A stretch of 64,000 nucleotides of DNA from Oceanimonas sp052119705 (GCF_052119705.1 NZ_JBGQOP010000008.1:65388-129387), one strand, 5' to 3'; shown: positions 51,405 to 60,995, counted from the stretch's first letter. The notes: generated by a model from the sequence alone, not told the origin. Translations and numbers: made by a program.

Positions 51405-52238
51405 TTACGCTTGGTGGTTGAGTGCCGCACCCAGAGTACGAAAATAACGGCTGAACGCGGCATTTATCTGTAAACGCTGCTCGCCTTGGGGATATAAACC
51501 CAGCTCGGCTTCTTTGGTGGCTTTCGTGCCCTTCACTAAAAAACCGTTTTTGATTATCGCATCTTGTACGAAGGCTTCAAAGGCGCGAGCACACAGCTCT
51601 TCGGGCTGGCTGTAATAAAGGGTGTTCAGTTGGCTGTCGGCGGCGGCAGACGCCATAAACAAGGGGCTGGGCGCATTGCCTGAAGCGTCTAATAAAATGG
51701 CCTTAAAACAGTCAAACAATAAGTCGTTAAGCGGATGCGCTACTGTGGCGGCGTTATTAAGCCAAGCATGAGAGGCAAAGGTGCGAGTGCCGGCTTGGGT
51801 CATGCTTTTGCCGGCAAGACTCTTCGCCGCAATACTTTTTGCCGCTATATAGTGATCGAAGGCGTGAAACCACTCGTGGGCTATGCTGCCGGGGCCGGCG
51901 TTTTTGGCCAGAGAAAAAGTGCGTGTAGCAGGATTATAGTGGGCCGAAACACCTAAGCGACCGCCAATACCGTATTGCAATGACAAGCTGCCGCGCAGGG
52001 AAATGAGTGACTCAGGCCCTTGCAGAATCAGCATAAGATCGCAAAGCGCATCAAAAAATAAGCCAGCGGCGCGTTCTCGCTCAATGCGGGTGACCCAACG
52101 GCCAATTTCGATACTGGTGAAATCAAAGCGGCGGCGCACCTGCACAAAGTCGATGATCTCGCCGTGAGTATGGTCGGGACCATTACGATAATAGCGAGAC
52201 TGGGTCTCGCTATTATTTGTGTGGTAGTTATCACTCAC
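51405..52238 (-). CDS. CLCA_X-family zinc-metalloprotease-like protein
   Basis: 277 aa, cytoplasmic. H121-E122-x-x-H125 in IAHEWFHAFDHYI is a canonical HExxH zinc site, preceded by LGVSAHYNPATRTFSLAKN. I place it in the family annotated CLCA_X; its function is unknown. A short in-frame repeat, AAKSIAAKSLAGKSM, follows the active site. It starts 31 bases upstream of cobO on the same strand, so the two may share a transcript, with no obvious shared biology. Confidence 0.65.
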   Translation of the reverse strand: MSDNYHTNNSETQSRYYRNGPDHTHGEIIDFVQVRRRFDFTSIEIGRWVTRIERERAAGLFFDALCDLMLILQGPESLISLRGSLSLQYGIGGRLGVSAHYNPATRTFSLAKNAGPGSIAHEWFHAFDHYIAAKSIAAKSLAGKSMTQAGTRTFASHAWLNNAATVAHPLNDLLFDCFKAILLDASGNAPSPLFMASAAADSQLNTLYYSQPEELCARAFEAFVQDAIIKNGFLVKGTKATKEAELGLYPQGEQRLQINAAFSRYFRTLGAALNHQA

Positions 52239-52356
52239 CTTAACCTAGTGCCGCCCTGTGTTGTACTTATACCCTAACAATGGGCTTAGTCTATCAGCCC
52301 ACACGGCTAGGCTAAAGCTAGGGTTAGCTTATGTTGATTATGTTCACTTTTGTTAG

Positions 52357-52518
52357 CTAGGGGGCTCGTCGCCCGCTGATCAAACTAATAATGAAGACGA
52401 TAATCCCCACCACAAAGACCAGTTTTGCTGCCCATGCAGCCGTTCCTGCCATACCGCCAAAGCCGAGTGCACCGGCGATGAGAGCGATGACTAAAAATAT
52501 AATTCCCCAACGAAACAT
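52357..52518 (-). CDS. DUF1328 small membrane protein (YtjA-like)
   Basis: 53 aa with two TM segments: MFRWGIIFLVIALIAGALGF and a second at about 31-48 (KLVFVVGIIVFIISLISG). This is the DUF1328/YtjA family, often stress-associated, function unknown. Start MFRWG is fixed by AAGGAGCAGTTT; an upstream extension is rejected. Next to the BON-domain stress protein gene upstream, which supports an envelope-stress context. Confidence 0.88.
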   Translation of the reverse strand: MFRWGIIFLVIALIAGALGFGGMAGTAAWAAKLVFVVGIIVFIISLISGRRAP

Positions 52519-52732
52519 AAACTGCTCCTTACCTAAGTGGAAATCGTAGCTGAGTAACATGTCCTTCTGATTGTTCGTTTTAAATGTAGCAGACGAACCA
52601 TAAATTCAACCTTTTGCTTGGGCTCCAAATTACGCTCAGAGCCCAAGCTTATGTTTAGCTAAGGAGTGGTACTCAACTAATAGCCCCAGCTAACCCACGT
52701 AAAATGGGCAGTCAGTGTTAAGTGAGACCTTA

Positions 52733-53368
52733 TTATTGCGTGACTATGAGGTCGTTTTTAACGCTTTGTACACCATCCACACTTTTGGCCACGTTTTCGG
52801 CATGAGTTGCTTGCGCCTGAGTGTCGACTTCGCCGGTGAGTTGCACCACGCCATCTTGGGTTTCTACAGATACCGACAGGCCGGGCACGCCATCAGCGGC
52901 AAGAAACTTAGCCTTAACAGCACTGGTTACCATGGCATCATCGGCATATTCTTTGACTGACTGATAAGCCTTGTCTTTTACAATAAGCTTGTCGCTTACC
53001 GACGCTACGCCCTCCACTTGACCTGCGATCTCTGCGGCCTGCTTAATTTGTTCTTGGCTGGTCACAAAGCCCGAGAGCGTCACTACAGCATCTGTGGTTT
53101 CTACTGAGATATCACCACTGTTGATGGCATCGTGTTTCAATAATTCGCCTTTAACCTTAGTGGTGATCATGGCGTCATCTATGGTGCCTTTGGTGGCCTC
53201 GGCTGCCTGACTTAGCGTATCGCCAGTGCGCTCAACGGCGCTTTCAGCTTTAGTGGAGATAGTATTCGTTGTTTCAGATACTGAGTCTGCTGCAAAGGCG
53301 CTGCCGCCAGCTAAAACGGAGCTCAACACAACAGCTATCATTGAAGGTGAAAATGTTATTTTTTTCAT
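52733..53368 (-). CDS. OsmY-like periplasmic protein with two BON domains
   Basis: 211 aa, signal peptide ending GSAFA (residue 26). Two BON domains: about 63-132 (DDAMITTKVKGELLKHDAIN ... VSDKLIV) and about 141-211 (DDAMVTSAVKAKFLAADGVP ... VKNDLIV). This matches OsmY in size and layout, a periplasmic protein induced by osmotic and stationary-phase stress and thought to bind lipid or misfolded envelope proteins. The linker before domain 1 is S/T/A-rich. The RBS is GAGAGGAAAATAACG. Confidence 0.88.
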   Translation of the reverse strand: MKKITFSPSMIAVVLSSVLAGGSAFAADSVSETTNTISTKAESAVERTGDTLSQAAEATKGTIDDAMITTKVKGELLKHDAINSGDISVETTDAVVTLSGFVTSQEQIKQAAEIAGQVEGVASVSDKLIVKDKAYQSVKEYADDAMVTSAVKAKFLAADGVPGLSVSVETQDGVVQLTGEVDTQAQATHAENVAKSVDGVQSVKNDLIVTQ

Positions 53369-53845
53369 CGTTATTTTCCTCTCGTTGCTATTTGAACACT
53401 GATTTATAAATACGGCACTTTATAAATAATTATAAAAATTAAAAAATAAAAAACGACATTTCACTCGTTGCTTCCGTTATATTTCTAGACTAATGAATCG
53501 AGGGGTGCAAGTGAATATATTAATAAAAAACCCATCACTACTCAGCATAAAACACTACTAAAAGACAAACAATCTATATTAAAAACAAGACCCCACCACC
53601 AATAACACTTAACAATCAACAACTTAAATAATAGTCCGTTAGTGCGACACTTTGTTTAGCGCAGTTAATTAAGCGTTTATTTATTTTATTTTAAATTTAA
53701 AAAGTCAGTGCTTGCGTCAGCTTTTGTCTAATAACAAGCAGACTAAGTGGCACCACATAAATTTAAAAAAACCTATTAATAAATAAAACCCAAGGGAAGG
53801 TTATCGCCTTGGGCTTTATTATCATTAAGCATGAATAAGCGTTAG
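53369..53845. promoter_or_regulatory. AT-rich region upstream of the OsmY-like gene
   Basis: 477 bases without a gene, strongly AT-rich (53400-53780), plausibly H-NS-type or stress-sigma promoter DNA. A terminator for the symporter gene lies at its right end. Confidence 0.5.
53781..53817 (-). terminator. Terminator after the SBF-like symporter
   Basis: CCCAAGG / CCTTGGG stem, followed on the minus strand by TTTTATTT. Confidence 0.75.
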
Positions 53846-54835
53846 CTAATTATGCGCAGTGACTGCCTCACCTTGACGAGCATAATATTGCGCCATCACA
53901 GCACACACCATAAGTTGAATTTGGTGGAAGATAATTAAAGGTAATAAAGCCGGCCCCAGCAAGGGCCCAGCAAACAACACCTGCGCCATGGGCACTCCCG
54001 TGGCCATGCTCTTTTTCGAGCCGCAAAAGACGATAGTGATCCTGTCTTCTCGGCTAAAGCCAAAGCGCTCACCCAGCCACGCAGTTAAAAACAACACCAC
54101 GGCGAGCAACACACAGCACACCAGAGTTAACACCAACAAGTTCTTGGGCAATACGGTATTCCATAATCCCTCAACGACCGAGGCGCTAAGTGCCGTGTAT
54201 ACCACCAGTAAGATGGAGGTTTGATCGAGGCGACTGAGGTTCTCTTTATGCTTATCAACCCAGTTGCCAATGAGTGGGCGCATGGCGTGCCCCACCACGA
54301 AGGGCAGCAGCAACTGCATGCTAATAGAGCCGATCGAATGCAGTGCTGAACTGCCCTCTGTGGCATCTATTTGCATTAACAACGCCACTAACAAGGGCGT
54401 TAATAGAATGCCAATAATGCTGGAGGCAGAGGCACTGCACACGGCGGCAGGCACGTTGCCTCCGGCCAGTGAGGTAAAGGCAATCGCCGATTGTACCGTG
54501 CCGGGCAACACGCACAAAAACAGCATACCCATGTAGAGTTGGTCGCCAATCAGCGGTATTAGCATGGGTTTAGCCAGCAGGCCTATGATAGGAAACATCA
54601 AGAAAGTGCAGGCAAACACCAAGCTGTGCAGTCGCCAATGGGTCATACCGGCAATAATGGCTTGGCGAGAAAGCTTAGCGCCGTGCATAAAAAACAATAA
54701 GGCGATGGCGGCCACGGTTAAGCCGTCAAAAAAAACCGCTCCTTGGCCTTGGGCGGGCAACAAGGTAGCGGCGGCCACTACCGCTAATAAGATCAGCGTA
54801 AAATTATCAAACAGCAGGCGAAAATAGCCAAACAT
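53846..54835 (-). CDS. Bile acid:sodium symporter family protein (YfeH-like)
   Basis: 329 aa, about nine to ten TM segments, of the SBF-like/YfeH (PF13593 type) group. FFMHGAKLSRQAIIAGMTHWRLH and VLPGTVQSAIAFTSLAGGNVPAAVC are family features, as is the late FCGSKKSMATGVPMAQVLF. Substrate unknown; family members move organic anions with Na+. An AraC-type gene is divergent from it 265 bases away, suggesting specific induction. Confidence 0.88.
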   Translation of the reverse strand: MFGYFRLLFDNFTLILLAVVAAATLLPAQGQGAVFFDGLTVAAIALLFFMHGAKLSRQAIIAGMTHWRLHSLVFACTFLMFPIIGLLAKPMLIPLIGDQLYMGMLFLCVLPGTVQSAIAFTSLAGGNVPAAVCSASASSIIGILLTPLLVALLMQIDATEGSSALHSIGSISMQLLLPFVVGHAMRPLIGNWVDKHKENLSRLDQTSILLVVYTALSASVVEGLWNTVLPKNLLVLTLVCCVLLAVVLFLTAWLGERFGFSREDRITIVFCGSKKSMATGVPMAQVLFAGPLLGPALLPLIIFHQIQLMVCAVMAQYYARQGEAVTAHN

Positions 54836-55100
54836 GGGATACTCCTCTCAATAGAGGAGGCACTGTAACGTAAAATCACAGCGCTGTTTATCGCCATTAG
54901 GACCACAAGTGTCGCCTATCGGACAAGTATAGGCCTTTCGCTGTATGTCTTATGCTTCACGCCATCCGCTGCACACCATAAGCTAGAAAGAACTGCAGCC
55001 TGCGGTTAAGATGGCCCCGTGATGCACAAGCTCATCGTCTGGTTTACGTGTTATCGTTTTAGCCGTTGTTAATCGGCTGCAGCTTCTGCATCATCTGCTT

Positions 55101-55904
55101 ATGAATACTGCCCACCCCCTTTTGCAACTGGTACAACAACAAGAGTTGCTCAGTCAACTTAACGCGCTCAGCACACTGCCCCGCCCCGTGTTAGGCCAAG
55201 TGGTGTCTTTGCCTAATCACGCCATTGGCACGCCGCACCGTCACCCGTGGGCGCAGTTGTCTTATGCCATTAAGGGCGTGCTCACGGTCGAAACCGCCGC
55301 CGGCCAATTTGTGGCGCCGCCCACCCGTGCGGTGTTGGTGCCACCAGAGGTTGAGCATGGCGTGCATTGCCCTGCGCATACGGTGATCCGCAGCCTTTAT
55401 ATCGATGCCCAGTACTTGCCTTGGCAACACTGCCAAGTGTTGGACATAGACCCACTATTACGGGAATTGATTGTCGCCTTTGGCTTATTACCGGTGGAAT
55501 ATGACGAGCACGGCGCCGATGGCCGCTTGGTGGCGGTCTTGCTAGACAGACTCATTCAGGCGAAGCCCAGTGATTTAATGCTGCCCTGGCCTACCGATGC
55601 TCGCCTCACCGAGCTGTGTCGTTATTTGGCCAGCCAACCGGATTGCCGCCTGCCATTAAGCCATTTTAGTGCCCAGCTGGCGGTGAGCGATAAAACCCTG
55701 AGTCGGGCCTTTAAGCAGGATACGGGCATGAGCTTTCGCCAGTGGCGCCAACGCAGCCGTTTGTTGGCCGCCCTGCCCTTATTAGAGCGCGGCGAGCGCA
55801 TTACCGATGTGGCGCTAGCCTGTGGTTACGACAGCTTATCGGCCTTTATTGCCGCTTTTAAAGCCTTGCTTGGCAAACCGCCTGGGGAATACCTTGTCAA
55901 GTAA
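55101..55904 (+). CDS. AraC-family transcriptional regulator
   Basis: 267 aa. An N-terminal cupin-like sensor (HRHPWAQLSYAIKGVLTVET, PPEVEHGVHCP) is followed by an AraC double HTH at about 168-267 (LSHFSAQLAVSDKTLSRAFK; ITDVALACGYDSLSAFIAAF). It resembles NimR-type regulators that control a divergent transporter, which here would be the SBF-like symporter. No clear operator was identified in the shared region. Confidence 0.87.
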   Translation: MNTAHPLLQLVQQQELLSQLNALSTLPRPVLGQVVSLPNHAIGTPHRHPWAQLSYAIKGVLTVETAAGQFVAPPTRAVLVPPEVEHGVHCPAHTVIRSLYIDAQYLPWQHCQVLDIDPLLRELIVAFGLLPVEYDEHGADGRLVAVLLDRLIQAKPSDLMLPWPTDARLTELCRYLASQPDCRLPLSHFSAQLAVSDKTLSRAFKQDTGMSFRQWRQRSRLLAALPLLERGERITDVALACGYDSLSAFIAAFKALLGKPPGEYLVK

Positions 55905-56088
55905 GTGACTTAGGTTTATCTAACTGAAAAACCCGTCCTTTATCAGTACTATTCACCGATCAAGCAGCAAATAAAGAGGGTAATTTACTACCAAGAGTCT
56001 AATACTTGGAAAATAGTAAAAAATAATGCCGATAGTGAGGATATAATTCTGTTAATGCTTTTTTAACTCCATAGCCTCGGATTCTGCC

Positions 56089-57129
56089 ATGAACAATTGG
56101 ACTCGCACCGCCCTTAAAATATTGTCCAGCGATCAACTGCGCACCTCAGATACCCACCTGTATCGACTCGATATTCCCAGCCTACATGGCATAGATATTT
56201 ACCTGAAAGACGAAAGCACACATCCTACCGGTAGCCTCAAACATAGACTGGCGCGCTCTTTGTTTCTACACGCCATTTGCAGTGGCAAAATTCAGCAAGG
56301 CACCCATGTGGTGGAGGCATCATCGGGCAGTACTGCGGTGTCGGAGGCCTATTTTGCCAAGCTGCTGGGCTTGCCCTTTACCGCCGTTATGCCAAGCCAC
56401 ACCACGTGCAAAAAAGTGGAACAAGTTAAGCGCTTGGGCGGCCACTGTCATTTTGTAGCCCATGCAGCGGACGTATATGCCGAGGCCGAGCGATTAGCCC
56501 GAGAAAGCCAAGGCCATTACATGGATCAATTTACCTTTGCCGAGCGTGCCACCGACTGGCGTGGTAACAACAATATTGCCGAGAGCATTTTTCGCCAACT
56601 GGCCGAAGAGCCGCACCCCATTCCGCACGCCATAGTGATGAGCGCCGGTACCGGCGGCACCTCGGCTACGCTGGGCCGTTATGTGCGTTATTTGGGGTTA
56701 GATACCAAGTTGGTGGTGGTAGACCCTGAGCATTCGGTGTTTTACGACAGCTATCAAACCGGCGATAGCAGCTTGGTCAGTCACGCCGGAGGGCGCATCG
56801 AAGGCATAGGCCGACCCAGAGTCGAAGCCTCATTTTTACCCGAGGTAATCGATGAAATGATCAAGGTGCCGGACGCCGCCAGCATTGCCACCATTCACTG
56901 GCTGGAGCATATTTTAGGCCGCAAGGCCGGTGGCTCCACCGGCACTAACTTGTGGGGCGTGTTGCAGCTGGCTAAGCGCATGCAGCAAAACGGCGAGCAA
57001 GGCGCACTCGTCACCTTAATGTGCGACGGCGGCGAGCGTTACCTAGACACCTATTACAACCCAGGGTGGGTGGCCGAGCACATAGGCGACCTCACGCCCT
57101 ATCGCGAACAGTTGGCCCTGTTTGGCTAA
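56089..57129 (+). CDS. PLP-dependent cysteine synthase/desulfhydrase family (Cds1-like)
   Basis: 346 aa, fold type II PLP enzyme. The PLP lysine is K51 in HPTGSLKHRLA; EASSGSTAVSEAYFAKLLGL and the phosphate-binding SAGTGGTSATLGRY follow. Against CysK/CysM, the long C-terminal part with GGRIEGIGRPRVEASF and DGGERYLDTYYNPGW matches the Cds1 L-cysteine desulfhydrase-like group, which releases H2S from cysteine. That activity is by family only. Monocistronic as far as can be seen. Confidence 0.82.
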   Translation: MNNWTRTALKILSSDQLRTSDTHLYRLDIPSLHGIDIYLKDESTHPTGSLKHRLARSLFLHAICSGKIQQGTHVVEASSGSTAVSEAYFAKLLGLPFTAVMPSHTTCKKVEQVKRLGGHCHFVAHAADVYAEAERLARESQGHYMDQFTFAERATDWRGNNNIAESIFRQLAEEPHPIPHAIVMSAGTGGTSATLGRYVRYLGLDTKLVVVDPEHSVFYDSYQTGDSSLVSHAGGRIEGIGRPRVEASFLPEVIDEMIKVPDAASIATIHWLEHILGRKAGGSTGTNLWGVLQLAKRMQQNGEQGALVTLMCDGGERYLDTYYNPGWVAEHIGDLTPYREQLALFG

Positions 57130-57291
57130 CACAGCACTTATACTGAATACTCAAAAAGCGGCACGCTCAGGCGTGTCGTTACTTAACGTCAGTTTTAACT
57201 CCCGCCTAACTCACCTATCCCGTCTGTTTATTTCAACCCGCTTATTACAACCTAGAAGCCCCACTTTCACGACTCACAATTCACATTTTTC

Positions 57292-57305
57292 ATGATCTAC
57301 ATCAA
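57292..57305. promoter_or_regulatory. FNR-like box upstream of small membrane protein
   Basis: ATGATCTACATCAA matches the FNR consensus TTGAT-N4-ATCAA at nine of ten defined positions, about 92 bases before the ATG at 57397. Confidence 0.45.
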
Positions 57306-57396
57306 AGCACAATACTGTTTTTATAGGGGCATTTATTGTTGACTCATTAGTCAGGCAGGCATAGGATAATTAAAACAAGCATCTGGAGTGCATATT

Positions 57397-57618
57397 ATGA
57401 GTCATACCCAATTACTTCGTTTTGCGAACATGTCTATGGTGATATTTTTAGTGGTAGCCTGTGGCGCCTTAAGCATTGCTTACCTGCAAGAAGAGAAAGT
57501 GTCGCTAGGCATGACTGTATTTATGCACATCACCTTAGTGATCAGTGCTGCGCTGTTTAAGTTGGCTTATGTAGTGCGTTTGATTGCTCAAGATAAGATG
57601 GGACAACCGCTAGTCTAA
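57397..57618 (+). CDS. Small two-TM membrane protein, unknown
   Basis: 73 aa starting MSHTQLLRFANMSMVIFLVV; start supported by GGAG eight bases upstream. Two hydrophobic helices at about 12-28 and 40-58, with a C-terminal K/Q-containing tail (VRLIAQDKMGQ). I do not recognise the family. The FNR-like box about 90 bases upstream suggests oxygen-responsive expression, which is inference. Confidence 0.7.
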   Translation: MSHTQLLRFANMSMVIFLVVACGALSIAYLQEEKVSLGMTVFMHITLVISAALFKLAYVVRLIAQDKMGQPLV

Positions 57619-57697
57619 CTAGGCACCACTTAAAGCTTTGCACTAACGAAAGTTATCCCCTGATGTAAATTCAATAACATAGCAATTCAATAAAATA

Positions 57698-57723
57698 GCC
57701 CCGCTCAGTTTGCTGAGCGGGGC
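57698..57723 (+). terminator. Hairpin after the small membrane protein
   Basis: GCCCCGCTCAG-TTTG-CTGAGCGGGGC, perfect 11-bp stem; the following T run is short. Confidence 0.65.
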
Positions 57724-58004
57724 ATTCTGTGGCGATCTAGCATCGGATATGAGCCCCACCTTAGGTAGTGGCCACATGCCAGGCTAGAAAGAGAATGATT
57801 ACCCTGAGTTTGTCTTGCACAAGACCACTAAGCCCATTAACTTAACTTCTTAAAGCTCTTATTGTTTTTTAAAGCTGCTATTTTTTTAAAGCTCTTACGC
57901 TTATTTAAAGCTCCTGGGCTTGTTTGAAGCTTCAACTCTTGAGCGCAATAAGCAGTGCTGCTTTTATTTATCCATTCTGCCCCTCTGATATCAAAGGATC
58001 TGAT
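57724..58004. other. Amidohydrolase upstream region
   Basis: Together with the preceding hairpin region this is a 386-base gap with no gene. It contains the TTTAAAGCT tandem repeat annotated separately, ending about 70 bases before the amidohydrolase ATG. Confidence 0.5.
57841..57933. repeat. Degenerate TTTAAAGCT tandem repeat
   Basis: Five copies of an 18-19 base unit containing TTTAAAGCTC or TTTGAAGCTT lie between 57841 and 57933. Confidence 0.85.
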
Positions 58005-59849
58005 ATGACGCTGCCCCATACTGGCGCAATCTTACGTAAAGCTCACACTCGCACAGCCATGAGTATCTTAGGCACAGGCTTACTGCTAACAACCTCAGTA
58101 TTCGCCGGTGTACCGATAGCGGCAACACCACCCAATGTTGACTCATTTACTGTTTCTCCTTTGTCTCTGGCTGCTAACGCATCAGGCGTGGCAGATACCT
58201 TGTATACCAATGGCGACATTCTCACCATGCAGGGTGACCAACCTCAGTATGTAGAAGCGCTCGCGGTGCAGGCAGGAAACATACAACAAACAGGCACGCG
58301 CCTTGAGCTAGAAGCCCTGCAAGGCCCCAACACGCAAATTGTAGACCTCGATGGCAAAACGCTGATGCCCGGCTTTATCGATGCCCATAGCCATTTTATG
58401 TTTGCCTTGAACATGGTTAATCAAGTGAATGTGGCAAACCCACCTGTGGGAGAGGTAATCAGTCTGGCAAGCTTACTCGACCAGTTGGATGCGTTTCAGC
58501 AAGCACGCCAGATCCCAGAAGGCGGCTGGCTGATTGGCTGGGGCTATGATCACATGGGGTTGGCTGAGCAGCGTCACCTCACTAAATTAGATCTCGACGC
58601 GCGCTTTCCCAATCATAAGGTGCTACTTATCCATGTTTCTGGTCACGGCGCCGTCCTCAATTCGCAAGCCTTGAGCTGGGCTAAGATAGATGCCGATACG
58701 CCAACACCCGAGGGCGGCATTATTGCCCGCCTGCCCAATAGCCAGGAGCCAGCCGGCCTGCTGATGGAAACCGCCTATCTGCCCGTGTTTGCTAATTTAC
58801 CTAAAGCCAGTACCGCGGAGCAATTGGCGTTAATGGATGCGGCCCAGCAGATGTATGCCAGCCAAGGTTATACCCACGCTCAAGAAGGCTTTAGCCATGT
58901 GGCCGATGCAGATTTTTTAATGCAAGCCGCGGCAGAAAATCGCGTCTATCTGGATATCGCCTCCTTACTCAACTTTACCGAACTGGATACTTGGCTAAAC
59001 AACCCTAAATATACACTGGGTACCTATCAAAACGGCGTTAAGTTACAAGGCATTAAGATTACTCAAGATGGCTCACCACAAGGCAAAACCGCCTATATGA
59101 GCACACCCTATTTAACCGGTGGCCCAGATGGCGAGACAGATTGGCGCGGCGAAACGACTGTGCCCTATCCGACCTTTGCCAACATTGTGAAAACTGCGGT
59201 GGACAATAAGGTACAAGTCTTTATTCATGCCAATGGCGATGCCACTATCGACCAAGCCATTAAGGCCATAGATGCCGCAGGCCTGACCGCTAAAGATGAT
59301 GCGCGGACCGTGGTGATTCATTCGCAGTTTCAGCGCCCAGAGCAGTTGGATGACTATGTGCGGTTAGGCATTAGTCCGTCGTATTTTAGTAACCACGTCT
59401 ATTTTTGGGGCGATGTGCATATCGAAAATATGGGCCTTGAAAAAGCCAGCTTTATCAGCCCATTGATGTCGGCCAACGCCAAAGGTTTAGTTACCTCAAA
59501 TCACACCGACTTTAATGTGACGCCACTCGATCCCCTGTTTGTGTTGTGGACTGCCATAACACGGGAAACGCGTAATGGCGTTATTTTAGGAGCCGACCAA
59601 CGTGCGAATGCCTACACAGCACTGCAAGCCTTAACCACTGGGCCGGCCTATCAAATTTTTGAAGAGGAACGCAAAGGTAAACTCAAGGCCGGATTATTAG
59701 CGGACTTAGTGGTGTTAGATAAAAATCCACTCAAAGTGCCAGTGAGCGAAATTCGCGAGATCAAGGTGTTAGAAACCATAAAGGCGGGGCGCACTATTTA
59801 TCCTCAACCGGCAGTTAAAGCCGAGCTATCGCCCAAAGCCAGCTTATAA
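58005..59849 (+). CDS. Amidohydrolase family 3 protein, exported (YtcJ-like)
   Basis: 614 aa. A hydrophobic signal segment at about 18-40 (MSILGTGLLLTTSVFAGVPIA) is followed by a metal-dependent hydrolase of the amidohydrolase-3/YtcJ group. Metal motif GFIDAHSH (123-130); later IHANGDATID, VVIHSQF and TSNHTDFNVTPLDP. C-terminal KGKLKAGLLADLVVLDKNPL is the family's closing strand motif. Start MTLPHTGAIL has AAAGGATCTGAT. The periplasmic substrate (an amide or carbamate) is unknown. Confidence 0.87.
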   Translation: MTLPHTGAILRKAHTRTAMSILGTGLLLTTSVFAGVPIAATPPNVDSFTVSPLSLAANASGVADTLYTNGDILTMQGDQPQYVEALAVQAGNIQQTGTRLELEALQGPNTQIVDLDGKTLMPGFIDAHSHFMFALNMVNQVNVANPPVGEVISLASLLDQLDAFQQARQIPEGGWLIGWGYDHMGLAEQRHLTKLDLDARFPNHKVLLIHVSGHGAVLNSQALSWAKIDADTPTPEGGIIARLPNSQEPAGLLMETAYLPVFANLPKASTAEQLALMDAAQQMYASQGYTHAQEGFSHVADADFLMQAAAENRVYLDIASLLNFTELDTWLNNPKYTLGTYQNGVKLQGIKITQDGSPQGKTAYMSTPYLTGGPDGETDWRGETTVPYPTFANIVKTAVDNKVQVFIHANGDATIDQAIKAIDAAGLTAKDDARTVVIHSQFQRPEQLDDYVRLGISPSYFSNHVYFWGDVHIENMGLEKASFISPLMSANAKGLVTSNHTDFNVTPLDPLFVLWTAITRETRNGVILGADQRANAYTALQALTTGPAYQIFEEERKGKLKAGLLADLVVLDKNPLKVPVSEIREIKVLETIKAGRTIYPQPAVKAELSPKASL

Positions 59850-59861
59850 TTGAAATGCAAT

Positions 59862-59899
59862 AAAAAGCCCCGAGCAGCATGGCTGGTCGGGGCTTTTTT
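59862..59899. terminator. Bidirectional terminator between amidohydrolase and purK
   Basis: AAAAAGCCCCGA / TCGGGGCTTTTT with a short loop; serves both converging genes. Confidence 0.9.
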
Positions 59900-59927
59900 G
59901 TGCGCCTTAACTGACAAGCAGCAGAAG

Positions 59928-60995
59928 TTAATCCAGCTGGCTGCGCAGCCAGTTAAGGACTTCTACATACGTCACCGGCAGCATAGTTTGCAGCATATCG
60001 AGTGCGGCTTTGGTGTCGGCATGATTGTCGAGGCAGAAGTTAATGTGCCCCACTTTGCGCGCCACCCGCACTTCTTTGCCGTACCAATACAGCTCGGCGC
60101 CGGGTACGGTCAGCCAAGCGTCTTGATAATCTACGCCCACTAAATTCACCATCACGCTGGTGTTTTTAACGGTGGGTTGCACTAGCGGCAAGGTGGCCAC
60201 GGCGCGTAAATGCGCCTCGAACTGGCTAATATTGGCACCAGCTTGGGTCCAATGGCCGCTGTTGTGCACCCGAGGTGCCAGCTCGTTCACCAACAGTGTA
60301 TCGCCCAATCTGAAGCATTCCATGGCCATCACGCCCACGTAGTCCAGATGGTTCATCAGCTTACCCAGCATTTGCTCGGCCTTGGCTTGCAAGTGCGCGA
60401 GGCGCGCCAATGGCGCCACAGAGCCGAGTAAGATGCCGTCTACGTGCAAGTTTAAAGTCAGCGGATAAAAGAAACATTGGCCATCACGGCCGCGCATGCC
60501 CACTACCGACATTTCTTCGTCGAAGTCGATGGCTTGCTCGGCGATGCACTCTTGATGCCAATCTTGAGGCACCGCATCGCGACCCGGCTCGCGCAGCCAA
60601 TGTTGGCCACGGCCGTCGTAACCGCCGGTGCGGCGCTTTAATAATACTCGCTCACCTAAGCGCTCATGCAAGCCCTCGGCTGTGGTGTCGGTGCCCACCA
60701 ACTGCCAAGGTGCGGTGGCTAACGCTAACTCATCGAGCAGGGATTTTTGGGTGAAGCGATCCGCGAGTCGAGGGAAGGTTTGCAAGTTCACAAAGGCGCC
60801 GTGGCTGGCCAGTTGGCGGGTCGCCACTGTATCGGGCCACTGTTCGCGCTCGGCGGTCACTTGCTCGTGCGCCTGCAGGGGCAGCGTTTCTTCTGACTCT
60901 ATATCAACCGGTTGCACGTCTAAATTAAGCGGCATGCCGGCATGCTTCAACATTTGGCCTAATTGGCCGGCACCCAGTACCCAAATACGGCTCAT
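59928..60995 (-). CDS. purK: 5-(carboxyamino)imidazole ribonucleotide synthase
   Basis: ATP-grasp enzyme carboxylating AIR to N5-CAIR in purine synthesis. 355 aa. IWVLGAGQLGQMLKHAG opens the preATP domain; VLLKRRTGGYDGRGQ is the glycine-rich ATP loop; MAMECFRLGDTLLVNELAPRVHNSGHWT carries metal ligands. Its ATGA overlaps the purE stop, so the two are translationally coupled. Confidence 0.96.
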   Translation of the reverse strand: MSRIWVLGAGQLGQMLKHAGMPLNLDVQPVDIESEETLPLQAHEQVTAEREQWPDTVATRQLASHGAFVNLQTFPRLADRFTQKSLLDELALATAPWQLVGTDTTAEGLHERLGERVLLKRRTGGYDGRGQHWLREPGRDAVPQDWHQECIAEQAIDFDEEMSVVGMRGRDGQCFFYPLTLNLHVDGILLGSVAPLARLAHLQAKAEQMLGKLMNHLDYVGVMAMECFRLGDTLLVNELAPRVHNSGHWTQAGANISQFEAHLRAVATLPLVQPTVKNTSVMVNLVGVDYQDAWLTVPGAELYWYGKEVRVARKVGHINFCLDNHADTKAALDMLQTMLPVTYVEVLNWLRSQLD

